DNA of 64,000 nt, from NCBI GenBank assembly GCA_944389075.1, contig CALXLA010000057.1:1-64000 (forward strand). The letters run 5' to 3'. The notes under the pieces were generated by a model. It did not search any database. It was not told the DNA's origin and saw only the letters and a list, made by a program, of their open reading frames with translations. The stretch's first letter is position 1, and every line of letters starts with the position of its first letter. This document shows positions 45,009-54,820 of the stretch, in pieces. Made by a program: the position numbers and the translations under genes. This stretch comes from an uncultured Spirochaetaceae bacterium (GTDB lineage Bacteria > Spirochaetota > Spirochaetia > Sphaerochaetales > Sphaerochaetaceae).

Positions 45009-47466
45009 TTTCTCATCTCTTCCGGTATATCGTCATAGAAAGGACATCCTGGATGCTCTGGAAAAGAACCAGACGATAATCGTTGAAAGCCCTACAGGTT
45101 CGGGAAAGACCACGCAGATTCCTCTGATCCTGAAGGAAGCCGGATACGATTCAAGCGGCATTATCGGGATAACCCAGCCAAGGCGCATCGCGGCCATGTC
45201 AGTCTGCGAGTTCATCAGAAAGCAGATTGATGATGCAGGCGCATACTGCGGCTACAAGATGCGCTTTGCGGATACTACCGGACCTGATACACGAATCAAG
45301 ATCATGACAGATGGCATCCTCCTGCAGGAAGTGAAACTTGATAAGACGCTCTCGCGCTATTCTGTGATAATGGTCGATGAGGCACATGAGAGAAGCCTTA
45401 ATATCGATTTCATACTTGGCCTACTGAAGGAAATCGCGGAAGAGCGCCCGGATCTGAAGATCATAATCTCAAGCGCGACCATAAATGCTGAATCATTCTC
45501 TGAATTCTTCTCAGGCGCCCCGATAATATCAATCGACAGCAGGCCGTATGATGTCGAAGTCCGCTATGAGCCTGCGATACTTTCAAGAGATACCGAGTTC
45601 ATATACTGGGCAAAAGTATCTGAAATTGTCAGGAAGACAGTCGATGAGAACAATGGCGATATCCTCATATTCCTTCCCGGGGAAGCTGAGATAAAGGCAT
45701 GCATAGCAGAACTTGAAATCACCCCATTCTCCGGTCTTCTCCAGATATATCCACTATATGGAAGGCTTTCGAAAGAGGAACAGGAACGGGTATTCACACC
45801 TACTCTTCCAGGAAAATGCAAGGTCGTTGTCTCGACGAATATAGCAGAGACATCGCTCACGATAGATGGGATACGCACAGTAATTGACTCAGGAATGGCG
45901 AAAGTGAACTTCTATAACCAGAGAAACTTCACATCGGCACTCCTGCCTCTGCCTATATCGAAAGCATCCGCAGACCAGAGAAAAGGAAGGGCCGGACGTA
46001 CGGCTCCTGGCATCTGCTACAGGCTATATACCGAGACAAGCTACGATGTGCGGCCACAATACTCCGAGGAGGAGATTCTTCACTCGGATCTTGCGGAAGT
46101 TGTGCTGAGAATGAGTGAGCTTGAGATATACAATACCGACTCATTCCCTTTCATAACACCTCCAAAGAAGAGCGCGATGAAAAGCGCAGAGGAAACTCTT
46201 CTTGCGATCAACGCAATAGAGAAGAACCATCATCTGACGAGCATTGGTGACATGATGATCCAGTTCCCTCTTCTTCCAAGGCTTTCCAGAGTGATTGTCG
46301 AGTCGATAATCAATTTCCCGGATGTGATGGATCAGGTCCTCATAGCCGTTGCGACAATGTCTGCGAAAACCCCATATGTGCTTCCACCAGGGGAAGAGCT
46401 CGATGCACGGGATGCACACAGATCTCTCAGGGATCCTGTCTATGGGGACTTCATGTCGATGATCAGGCTATTCAGACACTATGAAGCAATTACGGACAGA
46501 AAGGAAAGGAAGAGCTACTGCAAATCAAAATACCTTGATTTCGAGACTATGGAGGAAATCCAGCATATAAAGCATCAGCTGGAAGCGATAGTCTCAGACA
46601 TGGGCATTCCAATTTCCTCTGCGAAGGAAACGAAGAGCAAGGTAGCTGAGTACTTTGCATGTCTTATGTCAGGACTGAAGCAATACGTCTGCATGAAAAT
46701 CGACAGATTCTCATACAGGTCCCTAACTGCTGACAAGATCATGATACATCCTGGTTCCGCATGGTTCTCAGAGCCACCCCAGTTCATACTTGCAGGCGAG
46801 ATTGTACAGACAAGCAAGATGTACGCACGTACAGTCTCCCCTATACAGAAAAGCTGGGTTGAGGAGATTGTCCCGGAGCTTCTTGAAAAGAGAAAGCAGC
46901 AGAAAGGCGAAAGCAGGAAGGAAAGCGAAAAATCAGAAAAGGAGAATCTCGACCGTTACAGGACAACAATCCGCGGCAAGGAGACATTCATCATTCCTCT
47001 CAAGGATCTGCAGTCCATGGCAAGGCCTTCCAGATCTTTCAAGTTCTATATCTCAATCAATGGCTCGCTTTCGAAAAATATAGTCTCATCGAAATGCATA
47101 GGCCGCGAGATATCCCTGATACCTAAGAATGCTTCTGTATCGAGAGCGAAAATCAAAGGAAAGTTCAGCACTGATGCAAAACAGTTCGGAGAACTTGATT
47201 CTATGCTCAATATGGTTCTCATACCATTTGAATCAGGAAAGAAGACATTCTCATTCCTGATGCTGCATATGAAGAAGAACACATACTCCCTTATTCCTCA
47301 TCCGTCTATCAGCTATGCAGCAAAGGAAACGCTCTATTCTCTCTCATGCCTGATAGAGACAGTGCCCAAGAAGCAGGCAAAGCTCAGACAGAAAATCCTC
47401 AGACTGATTGAGGCATATGCGAAGGCAATGGATCTTGAGGATGAGATTCCTTCAGGACAAATCTAA
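45001..47466 (+). CDS. DEAH-box ATP-dependent RNA helicase (HrpA/HrpB-like)
   Basis: The 821-residue protein has the superfamily 2 order: Walker A GSGKTTQ (33-39), DEAH (about 126), SAT (in SSATINAE), STNIAETSLTIDGI and QRKGRAGRT, followed by winged-helix, ratchet and OB-like regions. It resembles HrpA but is shorter than the 1300-residue E. coli protein and lacks its long C-terminal extension. The start is probably TTG 45001, with AAAGG 8 bases upstream and inside the hisS end; TTG 44995 is the alternative. It is likely involved in mRNA or rRNA handling. Confidence 0.9.
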   Translation: MTDFSSLPVYRHRKDILDALEKNQTIIVESPTGSGKTTQIPLILKEAGYDSSGIIGITQPRRIAAMSVCEFIRKQIDDAGAYCGYKMRFADTTGPDTRIKIMTDGILLQEVKLDKTLSRYSVIMVDEAHERSLNIDFILGLLKEIAEERPDLKIIISSATINAESFSEFFSGAPIISIDSRPYDVEVRYEPAILSRDTEFIYWAKVSEIVRKTVDENNGDILIFLPGEAEIKACIAELEITPFSGLLQIYPLYGRLSKEEQERVFTPTLPGKCKVVVSTNIAETSLTIDGIRTVIDSGMAKVNFYNQRNFTSALLPLPISKASADQRKGRAGRTAPGICYRLYTETSYDVRPQYSEEEILHSDLAEVVLRMSELEIYNTDSFPFITPPKKSAMKSAEETLLAINAIEKNHHLTSIGDMMIQFPLLPRLSRVIVESIINFPDVMDQVLIAVATMSAKTPYVLPPGEELDARDAHRSLRDPVYGDFMSMIRLFRHYEAITDRKERKSYCKSKYLDFETMEEIQHIKHQLEAIVSDMGIPISSAKETKSKVAEYFACLMSGLKQYVCMKIDRFSYRSLTADKIMIHPGSAWFSEPPQFILAGEIVQTSKMYARTVSPIQKSWVEEIVPELLEKRKQQKGESRKESEKSEKENLDRYRTTIRGKETFIIPLKDLQSMARPSRSFKFYISINGSLSKNIVSSKCIGREISLIPKNASVSRAKIKGKFSTDAKQFGELDSMLNMVLIPFESGKKTFSFLMLHMKKNTYSLIPHPSISYAAKETLYSLSCLIETVPKKQAKLRQKILRLIEAYAKAMDLEDEIPSGQI

Positions 47467-47478
47467 AATATCCTTAAA

Positions 47479-47510
47479 TGACAAAAGTGCGGAATTCTGC
47501 ATTTTTGTCA
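47479..47510 (+). terminator. Hairpin after the DEAH helicase gene
   Basis: TGACAAAAGTGC (47479-47490) pairs with GCATTTTTGTCA (47499-47510) with one mismatch, 12 bases after the stop codon. The T-run lies in the right arm. Probable terminator of hisS-helicase. Confidence 0.55.
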
Positions 47511-47592
47511 GACAGAATCAGCCTTCACAGATTTCTGTTGTGATCTCCACATACCTGTAACATAATCATACGTACACAACGGAGGATTTCTG

Positions 47593-48201
47593 ATGAAGAA
47601 GCTGCTTATTTTTGCCCTTGTCTTTATTGTCTCCATGTCTGCTCTTTCTGCACATGAAGGCCAGATTGGTATTTCTTTCGCACCGCAATGGTCATGGATA
47701 ACTTATAGCCCGGATGAGGATATTCCTTTGAACGAGACAACAGCACCTGATTTGCTGCTCACACTTGATGGTGCTAACTATTTTGGGCGAAATGGCGGAG
47801 GCTTTGGAATCGAATATGGCCTTGGTGTGGCATTCCCTGCAGATTCGCAAGATGAATTTGGTCCAGGATTCGTATTCAGAGCTGGCATCGGATACAGGTT
47901 TGAATTCTCAAGACTATTTGGCCTTTCTCTAGGTTTTGGACTCAATGGTGCTTATCTATCAGGAAGTTACTCTTTGATAAATAGTACTGAGACAGTTTCT
48001 ACTTTTATGCTGGGACTATATGGAAAAATAGCCGCAGATCTTACATTGATTGATTGCATAAGAATCAACCTTGGTATAGCAGTTGGAGGCCCTGTATATA
48101 ACTTAAATACATTCTCAATGCCTTCTGTAAATATATCCGGAAGCACAAATATCAAGGGTGTATATGTAGCTCCATTTATCGGAGTTTCCTTCGTATACTA
48201 A
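47593..48201 (+). CDS. Outer-membrane beta-barrel-like protein
   Basis: The 202-residue protein has a signal peptide (MKKLLIFALVFIVSMSALSA, then HEGQIG) and amphipathic strands rich in Gly, Tyr and Phe (GFGIEYGLGVAF; AGIGYRFEFS), ending in SFVY with a terminal aromatic as in barrel proteins. The barrel is probably eight-stranded. A good ribosome-binding site (CGGAGG) precedes it. A decayed full-length relative lies at about 56429-56880. Its role is unknown; spirochaete outer membranes hold many small barrels of this kind. Confidence 0.78.
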   Translation: MKKLLIFALVFIVSMSALSAHEGQIGISFAPQWSWITYSPDEDIPLNETTAPDLLLTLDGANYFGRNGGGFGIEYGLGVAFPADSQDEFGPGFVFRAGIGYRFEFSRLFGLSLGFGLNGAYLSGSYSLINSTETVSTFMLGLYGKIAADLTLIDCIRINLGIAVGGPVYNLNTFSMPSVNISGSTNIKGVYVAPFIGVSFVY

Positions 48202-48304
48202 GCAATTCATTTCTTGATGCTGAATGCGCAGATGGTAGCCCATTTGTGCTTTTTTATCATAGTTAGCTTCTGCCTTTTCCAATCTATAATTGATTTTTAT
48301 ATAC

Positions 48305-48340
48305 TACAAAATATAAAAATCATGATTTTTGTATTTTATA
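48305..48340 (+). promoter_or_regulatory. 36-base near-perfect palindrome upstream of the AAA ATPase
   Basis: Two 18-base arms centred on CATG (48321-48324) match at 16 of 18 positions. A -10 TATAAT lies at 48357-48362, and the position for a -35 box falls at the right edge of the palindrome, suggesting an operator that blocks RNA polymerase. It could also end transcription of the upstream gene. Confidence 0.6.
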
Positions 48341-48378
48341 AAATATAAAACTCAGATATAATACATACGAGGCGTACC

Positions 48379-49644
48379 ATGAATAATGAGATTCTGAAGA
48401 CCATCATCCTAGAACAGCATGAGGTAATAAAAGCTTCTGAAATAATCTTAAGAGATGTCTGCCTAGACAAGAATGACAATCGCATACTTGTTGGGATCCG
48501 ACGCTCAGGGAAAACAACACTGCTGTACCGGCTGGTAAAAGAGCTTATATCAGAAGGAATCGACTGGAAGCAGATAATCTACATCAATTTTGAAGATGAG
48601 CGTCTCGTTGATTTCACATCGGACAATTTCAATTCGATACTATCTGTAAAATCAGAACTTACAGACAAGGAAGGCTGGTATTTCTTTGATGAAATACAGA
48701 ACATAGCCAACTGGGAGAAATTCTGCCGTCGTATGGCTGATGCAAAACACCATGTATTTATCACAGGAAGCAATGCAAAGATGCTCAGCAGGGAGATGGA
48801 AAGCACATTGGGAGGACGTTATCTGTCAACACTTATATTCCCATACTCATTTACAGAATTTCTTAAAGCAAAAAACATCAGACATGACAAAGATAGCATT
48901 CTTATAACATCACAAACTGGCAGAATCCTGAATGCATTCGATGAATATCTGCATTTCGGGGGGTTCCCTGAGAATACAAACAGAAACAATAAAAGGGAAT
49001 ATTTATCATCTGTTTACAATAAAGTACTTGAGGGCGATATAATATCGCGTCACGACATAAGAAATGCAGCCTCTCTTAGATTCATGGTTAAGAAAATTGC
49101 GGAATCAGTAAAAGATCCTATTTCATTCAATCGGTTGTCATCAATCCTCAAAGGCATCGGGATAAATATCAACACACCAACAGTAATAGACTATATATCG
49201 TATATGGAAGATGCTTATCTCATATTCCCTATCCGCAACTGGTTTGCAGCCTTTGCTGAAAAGGAATCAGCAATGAAGCATTACTTCACAGATACAGGCA
49301 TACTTTCGCTGTTCCTTATTGATAAACCCACGCTTCTGCTTGAAAACATAGTCGCTACCGTACTTTACCGTATGTATAAAGATAACGTCTTCTTCATAAA
49401 AAGCGCACGTACTGGTCTTGATATTGATTTCTATTTACCTGATAGCCAAACACTTATCCAAGTAGCATATAGCCTCGATGAAAACTCGAAGGAAAGAGAA
49501 GTCAATGCACTACTGAAAGCTAAAAAACTCATGGAGGAGATCAAGAGCATGGTTATCCTTACCTATGATGAAAAAGATGTCATAACAATCGGAGATTCAA
49601 GAATAGAAGCCATCCCTGTATGGAAATGGCTTCTTAAAATATAA
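48379..49644 (+). CDS. AAA ATPase with DUF4143 domain
   Basis: The 421-residue protein has Walker A GIRRSGKTTLL (about 38-48), a Walker B-like GWYFFDEIQN, sensor-like HVFITGSNAKMLS, and a C-terminal DUF4143 region (about 205-370) with a nuclease-like GLDIDFYLPD stretch. The family is widespread and often mobile; its function is unknown. Codon use looks more AT-rich than the housekeeping neighbours. GAGG lies 5 bases before the ATG. It stands alone between a palindrome and a terminator, which fits acquired single-gene cargo. Confidence 0.88.
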   Translation: MNNEILKTIILEQHEVIKASEIILRDVCLDKNDNRILVGIRRSGKTTLLYRLVKELISEGIDWKQIIYINFEDERLVDFTSDNFNSILSVKSELTDKEGWYFFDEIQNIANWEKFCRRMADAKHHVFITGSNAKMLSREMESTLGGRYLSTLIFPYSFTEFLKAKNIRHDKDSILITSQTGRILNAFDEYLHFGGFPENTNRNNKREYLSSVYNKVLEGDIISRHDIRNAASLRFMVKKIAESVKDPISFNRLSSILKGIGININTPTVIDYISYMEDAYLIFPIRNWFAAFAEKESAMKHYFTDTGILSLFLIDKPTLLLENIVATVLYRMYKDNVFFIKSARTGLDIDFYLPDSQTLIQVAYSLDENSKEREVNALLKAKKLMEEIKSMVILTYDEKDVITIGDSRIEAIPVWKWLLKI

Positions 49645-49651
49645 TAAGATA

Positions 49652-49695
49652 CTGGCTGTGCACTTTTATATCTATCATTGAATAAGCACAGCCAG
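49652..49695. terminator. Bidirectional terminator between AAA ATPase and FAH genes
   Basis: CTGGCTGTGC (49652-49661) and GCACAGCCAG (49686-49695) are perfect 10-base arms between convergent genes. AT-rich sequence with short T-runs follows on both sides. Confidence 0.8.
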
Positions 49696-49708
49696 AAATA
49701 ACTTTTAT

Positions 49709-50461
49709 TTATACTACGTGATTTTTCAGCGTTCCGATTCCTTCAATAACAACTTCAACTGAATCACCTCTTTTCAATTCACCAATACCTTCAGGAGTAC
49801 CTGTTATAATTACATCTCCAGGATTTAATGTCATGACTTTTGATAAAAAGCTGACAAGATAAGCAGGACTGAATATCAATTGATTTATATTTGAAGATTG
49901 AACGATTTTCCCATTCAGTACACACTGAATACTTGCACTAGTCGGATTAAAATCATCCACAATAAACGGGCCTAGTGGCAAGAACGTATCAAATCCCTTT
50001 CCTATTGTCCATTGCCCATTATGTGGCTGATAATCTCGAGCTGATACATCATTGGCACAAGTATAGCCAAAAATAAAATCATTGGCTTCTGTCTCTTCTA
50101 TATTGCGACATCTCCTACCAATAACAACAGCCAACTCTGCTTCATAATCTACTTTTTTACTGATGGAAGGATAAACAATTTCATCATCAGGACCTATTAC
50201 TGTAGTAGAAGGTTTCATAAAAACAACAGGCATTACAGGAATTTCATGCCCTGTTTCCTTTATATGATCCCTATAATTCAAGCCAATACATAATATTTTA
50301 CCAGGCATTACAGGCGACACTAGTTTTATTGATTCAAGTGAATATATTCCTTCCTTGGATTCTGTATTTCCAAACGGATCAGGAATAATTTTTACAAAAT
50401 TGCCTTCAATCTTCCCATATGAAATATTTCCATCTGGATCAATAAATCGACAGATTCTCAT
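49709..50461 (-). CDS. Fumarylacetoacetate hydrolase (FAH) family enzyme
   Basis: The 250-residue protein has the FAH core: LCIGLNYRDHIKETG, FMKPSTTVIGPDDEI, KVDYEAELAVVIG with the metal-binding Glu residues, and PGDVIITGTPEGIG. Family members split or decarboxylate beta-diketo acids such as 2,4-diketo-3-deoxy sugar acids or oxaloacetate. It is the last gene of the second TRAP operon, 18 bases after the epimerase gene, with AAAGGAGG before the ATG. Its substrate likely derives from the acid brought in by that TRAP system. Confidence 0.9.
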   Translation of the reverse strand: MRICRFIDPDGNISYGKIEGNFVKIIPDPFGNTESKEGIYSLESIKLVSPVMPGKILCIGLNYRDHIKETGHEIPVMPVVFMKPSTTVIGPDDEIVYPSISKKVDYEAELAVVIGRRCRNIEETEANDFIFGYTCANDVSARDYQPHNGQWTIGKGFDTFLPLGPFIVDDFNPTSASIQCVLNGKIVQSSNINQLIFSPAYLVSFLSKVMTLNPGDVIITGTPEGIGELKRGDSVEVVIEGIGTLKNHVV

Positions 50462-50479
50462 TCTACTTCCTCCTTTCCA

Positions 50480-51187
50480 TTAATATGCACATTCAAGGAA
50501 ACCATTCGCAAATGCATCCTTCACTTCACAGTCAAATTTATGACACGCTGATTCAATACCTTCTGGTTGCTTAAATATAGTATATATACCTGTAACTATA
50601 ACATTTGCACCACATCTAATACAAGGCTTCAGATTTTTATAATTAATTGCACCATCAATATTTATAAGAAAATTAAGATTCCTCTGTTTTCTCATTTTCG
50701 CAATTTCATATACACGTGCAACTGATGTTTCCATGAATTTCTGTCCTGCAAAACCCGGTTCGACAGCCATTACTGTAACCATATCCAATAAATCAATATA
50801 TGGTTCAATAATATCAATACGCTGTGATGGATTTATTGCGATTCCAGCTTTCATACCATAGGAATGAATCCTTTCAATAGTCCTGATAACAAAAGCGGTA
50901 CTATCAGCATGAAAACTAACATAATCAACATGTGATAATGATAGTTGTTCAAGATAATCTATCGGATTATCAACCATGATATGAGTATCTAGGACAATTG
51001 ATGGATATCTGTTGCGCAAATCTGAGAGAATTCGCAAAGGAAAGCAGAGATTCGGAACATAATGTCCATCCATTAAATCAATATGAAACCATCTTACACC
51101 AGATTCATATAAAGTCCTGATGTCATCACCAAGTTGCAACAGATCCGAATTAGCGAGAGATGGCGAATTATAAACAACAGGCTTCAT
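50480..51187 (-). CDS. Ribulose-phosphate 3-epimerase-like protein
   Basis: The 235-residue TIM-barrel protein keeps the metal and catalytic positions of the RPE family (FHIDLMDGHYVPN, DTHIMVDNP, VEPGFAGQKF, INIDGAI). It is divergent enough that it may act on another phosphorylated ketose, as allulose-6-phosphate epimerase does. It overlaps the upstream isomerase gene by 4 bases (ATGA); the ATG at 51187 has GGAGGG upstream. As part of the second TRAP operon it should serve the same sugar-acid pathway. Confidence 0.85.
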   Translation of the reverse strand: MKPVVYNSPSLANSDLLQLGDDIRTLYESGVRWFHIDLMDGHYVPNLCFPLRILSDLRNRYPSIVLDTHIMVDNPIDYLEQLSLSHVDYVSFHADSTAFVIRTIERIHSYGMKAGIAINPSQRIDIIEPYIDLLDMVTVMAVEPGFAGQKFMETSVARVYEIAKMRKQRNLNFLINIDGAINYKNLKPCIRCGANVIVTGIYTIFKQPEGIESACHKFDCEVKDAFANGFLECAY

Positions 51188-52068
51188 AAAATCCCTCCGA
51201 TACATCCATTTCTCTTCATGACTTCGTAAGTAGTATTAAATGCATTCTCAATAACCCACTCAGGTTCTTTCTCCCAGTGAGACGGCCTGAATGTTTCTAT
51301 TGATACCATCCCTTCATACCCAATACTTTTCAGTGCAGAAAGAAAACCATCAACATCTACAACACCCTTATTCGGGAAACAACGCTTATCCTGGCCCCTT
51401 TCACGTTCAGGTACATCGTCTGCACTATTCATATGAATAGAGAAAATTTTATCAGTAGGAAGTTTTCTTATTTCATCAAAATCATTCTGCCCTTTATTCA
51501 GATAAATATTATACGCATCAAGGACTAATCCTACATTATCAGCATCAACGGCAGAAACAATACGATTTGCGAATTCAATTGAACGAACACTCGATCTAGG
51601 GAATCCAACTAGTTCAAAACTCATGCGAATCCCATAATCATTTGCAATTGGGGCTAACTTTTTCAACATTCGAACACAATCGTCAAATACTTCATCTTCT
51701 TGCGATGGATAAGGTATATAATTTGGGCCATCAAAAAATGGAGGAACAACAATCATATCATGATCGCCAATGATTTCTCCGACATGACAAGCAAGCAAAA
51801 ACTCGGATAAGAGAAATGTTGCCCTTTTCTTATCATCGTTTACTCCAAGAAATCCTTCGTACAGATAAATAGCATTAAATGCATGTGGCTTAATATGGCT
51901 CGATGCAAAAAAGGATTTCAGCTCATCGACACGATGCGATTCCATATATTCAGTAAGCATATCAAGCCGAATTTCAATATAATCAAATCCGGCTTTCTCA
52001 CATAATTCCAGATCCTTTATCAAGGAAGAACATCCCAGCGCACATGCTTCATTATATCCTATTTTCAT
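51184..52068 (-). CDS. Sugar phosphate isomerase/epimerase (xylose isomerase-like TIM barrel)
   Basis: The 294-residue protein belongs to the AP endonuclease 2/xylose isomerase-like group (as in IolE, IolI and OtnI). Likely metal ligands lie in RMSFELVGF, LVLDAYNIYL, IFSIHMNSADDVP and GMVSIETFRPS. It isomerises or epimerises a sugar or sugar-acid derivative. The ATG at 52068 overlaps the upstream stop (ATGA) and AAGGAGG sits 6 bases before it. Confidence 0.87.
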   Translation of the reverse strand: MKIGYNEACALGCSSLIKDLELCEKAGFDYIEIRLDMLTEYMESHRVDELKSFFASSHIKPHAFNAIYLYEGFLGVNDDKKRATFLLSEFLLACHVGEIIGDHDMIVVPPFFDGPNYIPYPSQEDEVFDDCVRMLKKLAPIANDYGIRMSFELVGFPRSSVRSIEFANRIVSAVDADNVGLVLDAYNIYLNKGQNDFDEIRKLPTDKIFSIHMNSADDVPERERGQDKRCFPNKGVVDVDGFLSALKSIGYEGMVSIETFRPSHWEKEPEWVIENAFNTTYEVMKRNGCIGGIL

Positions 52069-52820
52069 AAACATCCTCCTTCAATTTGCTTATAGTTTAT
52101 TGGAACACCATTGCTCTTAAGTCTTTGCGTCCACATTATATATCCACGACATCCAGGTATCGTTACCTGTGAATGAAGGACACCTCCGGGAATGCACATC
52201 GTATCCAAATTGCATACTTTATAAGCACTGGCACCATACTCGCTGAATCCATACCCAGAAGATGAACTAAAGCGATAATGATAAATTTCAGGCTCGTCGT
52301 GAAGATGTGGAGGATAACAAGCCCAGCTACCTGGGAAATTAACTATCTCCCCGCAAAAGAGACAGCTTTCTGGATGTGTAGTCCAATCGTAGAAAACCCT
52401 CTTATATCTCACTGTCCTTCCATTCAAAACATCCTTATCAACAATTTCAGATGACAACAGATGTCCAGGGGTAATAAACAGAGGGTTGAATACCATATCA
52501 TTCTGGGTACATGCATAATTAAGTTCTGCATATTCAGAAAGACATTTGATTCTGACAGAACATCCTGCTGGAAGACTCAGCACATAGGGTTCTTCATCAA
52601 AACAGTTTTCCCTCTCCGCAACACAAGATTTATCTTCAAATGATAATTCTACCCTACCATTTACAAGACAGAACAGATACTCCTGATCCGTTTCCGTTTG
52701 ATAAATCATATCTAATGATAGATACAAAATACCGAATTCGGTATTCTTTGAATCAATATCATCTTTTGAAACTAAAATATTTCTTCCAATGCTTATCGAA
52801 CCTTTATATAAACCACCCAT
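52065..52820 (-). CDS. IolB-like (5-deoxy-glucuronate isomerase / KduI family) cupin
   Basis: The 251-residue bicupin protein has the IolB-type metal site CYPPHLHDEPEIYHYRF and the late MCIPGGVLHSQVTIPG. In the myo-inositol pathway IolB converts 5-deoxy-glucuronate to 5-dehydro-2-deoxygluconate. No other inositol genes lie here, so it may isomerise a different uronate-type aldehyde. It is 7 bases after the GntR gene and overlaps the next gene by 4 bases. Confidence 0.82.
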   Translation of the reverse strand: MGGLYKGSISIGRNILVSKDDIDSKNTEFGILYLSLDMIYQTETDQEYLFCLVNGRVELSFEDKSCVAERENCFDEEPYVLSLPAGCSVRIKCLSEYAELNYACTQNDMVFNPLFITPGHLLSSEIVDKDVLNGRTVRYKRVFYDWTTHPESCLFCGEIVNFPGSWACYPPHLHDEPEIYHYRFSSSSGYGFSEYGASAYKVCNLDTMCIPGGVLHSQVTIPGCRGYIMWTQRLKSNGVPINYKQIEGGCL

Positions 52821-52827
52821 AACAAAC

Positions 52828-53520
52828 CTAAATGAAGTATTCTGGATACTTCTCCTTAATCGCCGACATATCGTCTGTAATAAGCTCTATCGATACATGA
52901 TGACCAAGAATATTACTGATGTTTTCTATATCTCCGGTGACATATGATGCGACAAGCTCTTTGTGTTCAGAGATAATTCTATCCAGATCCCTATCTTTGT
53001 AGATAAGCATCCTCAAACGGTTGAAATTAACCATTTGATCCTGAATTATCCTATATGAACCCAACCTGCCAGTAGCTACAAACAGCAGTTCATGAATCTC
53101 ATTATCAATCTCGAATAGAGTCCAATAATCCTTTCTAAACGCAGCATCATCCTGAATCTCAAGACAAACTCGTAAACGAGTTGCTATATCATAATCAGTT
53201 TTGAGATGCGCCAACATCTGAAGGTTATCCATCTCTAGAGCACGTCGCAACAAGCATATAGAAGTTATCAAATCCTCTTCCAAGAATCTTACCCTTGTTC
53301 CTCTCTGAGGTATTATCTCAAGCAAATTCTTATAGGAAAGAATCAGAAATGCACTACGGACAGGAGATCGGCTGCAACCGATTTCCTTGCAGATTTCCGT
53401 CTCACTAATCATCTCTCCAGGTTTGATATTCATTTTGACGATATTGTATTCAATCAAAGAAAGTACATTATCATCTCGTTTACGAGTACTACGCAGATAT
53501 GGGATATCCTTCTCAAACAT
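52828..53520 (-). CDS. GntR-family (FadR/FCD) transcriptional regulator
   Basis: The 230-residue protein has an N-terminal winged helix (ETEICKEIGCSRSPVRSAFL) and a helical FCD ligand-binding domain with acidic and His metal ligands (NEIHELLF, SEHKELVASY). Regulators of this type control uronate and sugar-acid operons. It lies inside the second TRAP operon, after dctM. A perfect inverted repeat of FadR style (56371-56390) in front of the operon is its likely binding site. The ATG at 53520 has AAAGGAG upstream. Confidence 0.92.
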   Translation of the reverse strand: MFEKDIPYLRSTRKRDDNVLSLIEYNIVKMNIKPGEMISETEICKEIGCSRSPVRSAFLILSYKNLLEIIPQRGTRVRFLEEDLITSICLLRRALEMDNLQMLAHLKTDYDIATRLRVCLEIQDDAAFRKDYWTLFEIDNEIHELLFVATGRLGSYRIIQDQMVNFNRLRMLIYKDRDLDRIISEHKELVASYVTGDIENISNILGHHVSIELITDDMSAIKEKYPEYFI

Positions 53521-53530
53521 CAATTCTCCT

Positions 53531-54820
53531 TTAGCCTAGCAATGTTGGCAACCATGTCCCAATTGGAGGGAATACTGATAATAATATCAACATACCAAAC
53601 AAAGGAACATAGAACGGAAGCATTGCTTTGACCATCCTCTTGAAGCTTATTCCTGCAATATCTGCAGATATAAACAATGTAACACCAAAAGGAGGAGTAT
53701 TGAGACCTATCATAAGATTCAGGACCATTACAAGACCAAAATACAATGGATCTATCCCTATAGCGCTACTAGCTTGAAGAAGTACTGGGCCAAAAACCAT
53801 AATTGCAGCAATAGACTCCATGAAGCAACCAACAAGCAACAAGAAGATATTTACAACAAACATGAAAACTACTGGGTTATCAGTGAATGTCATAAGGAAG
53901 TGTGATATCTGATTATTCACTCCGCTTCTGGCAAGTACCCATCCATAAAACGCCGCAGCTGCAGTAATGAATCCAATGGAAGCAGTGTCTCTGGCCGTTT
54001 CTCTCAAGATTTCACCGAATCTGCTTAAAGGCAAATCTCTATAAATGAATACTGCAATGAATAAAGCATAAACAGTAGCAACAACAGCAGCTTCTGTAGC
54101 TGTAAAAAGCCCTGTCCAAATTCCTACAAGCAGAATAACTGGTGTAAGAAGAGGTATAAATGCTTTTATAAATGCATTACTGAATTCCTTCAGCGTCGGG
54201 AATGGCATCCTTGGATAATTCCTTTTCCGGGAATAAACAATAACCATAACCATCATGGCTAACGTCATAAGAACACCAGGAAGGACACCTCCCATAAAAA
54301 GAGCTCCAACGGATACACCACTTATCGTTGAGTACATGACCATTGGTACTGATGGAGGGAAAATAGGACCAATTGTTGAGGACGCAGCTGTTGCAGCAGC
54401 GGAAAAATCCGGATCATATCCAGCATCAACCATTGCCTTTATTTCAATCTGTCCAAGTCCTGCTGCATCTGATACAGCAGTACCAGACATTCCTGCAAAA
54501 AGCAAAGATGCGAAAATATTAGTATGCCCTAATCCTCCTGGCAACCAACCTACTGCTACATTTGCAAAATCGAATATTCGTTTCGTTATTGTCGAACCAT
54601 TCATTATCTTTGCAGCAAGTATAAATAAAGGAATTGATAGCAACAGGAAATTCTGAAGGCTACTAGACATCTTCATCGGCATGGAAAAAAGCTGAAACCA
54701 TGCATTAATATCGCCCATATTGACTATGTATCCCACGCATCCAACAACACAAAGTGATATTCCAACGGGAATTCCCAATGCAAGAAGAATAACAAGGCCA
54801 ACTGTCAGTATAAATGTCAT
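53531..54820 (-). CDS. dctM: TRAP transporter large permease (DctM family), second system
   Basis: The 429-residue protein has about 12 membrane segments and DctM stretches such as FAGMSGTAVSDAAGLG and GPIFPPSVPMVMY. It is the translocation subunit of the second TRAP carrier. Its start overlaps dctQ by 4 bases. It differs clearly from the first DctM at 13.4-14.7 kb, so the two islands probably serve different acids. Confidence 0.94.
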   Translation of the reverse strand: MTFILTVGLVILLALGIPVGISLCVVGCVGYIVNMGDINAWFQLFSMPMKMSSSLQNFLLLSIPLFILAAKIMNGSTITKRIFDFANVAVGWLPGGLGHTNIFASLLFAGMSGTAVSDAAGLGQIEIKAMVDAGYDPDFSAAATAASSTIGPIFPPSVPMVMYSTISGVSVGALFMGGVLPGVLMTLAMMVMVIVYSRKRNYPRMPFPTLKEFSNAFIKAFIPLLTPVILLVGIWTGLFTATEAAVVATVYALFIAVFIYRDLPLSRFGEILRETARDTASIGFITAAAAFYGWVLARSGVNNQISHFLMTFTDNPVVFMFVVNIFLLLVGCFMESIAAIMVFGPVLLQASSAIGIDPLYFGLVMVLNLMIGLNTPPFGVTLFISADIAGISFKRMVKAMLPFYVPLFGMLILLSVFPPIGTWLPTLLG

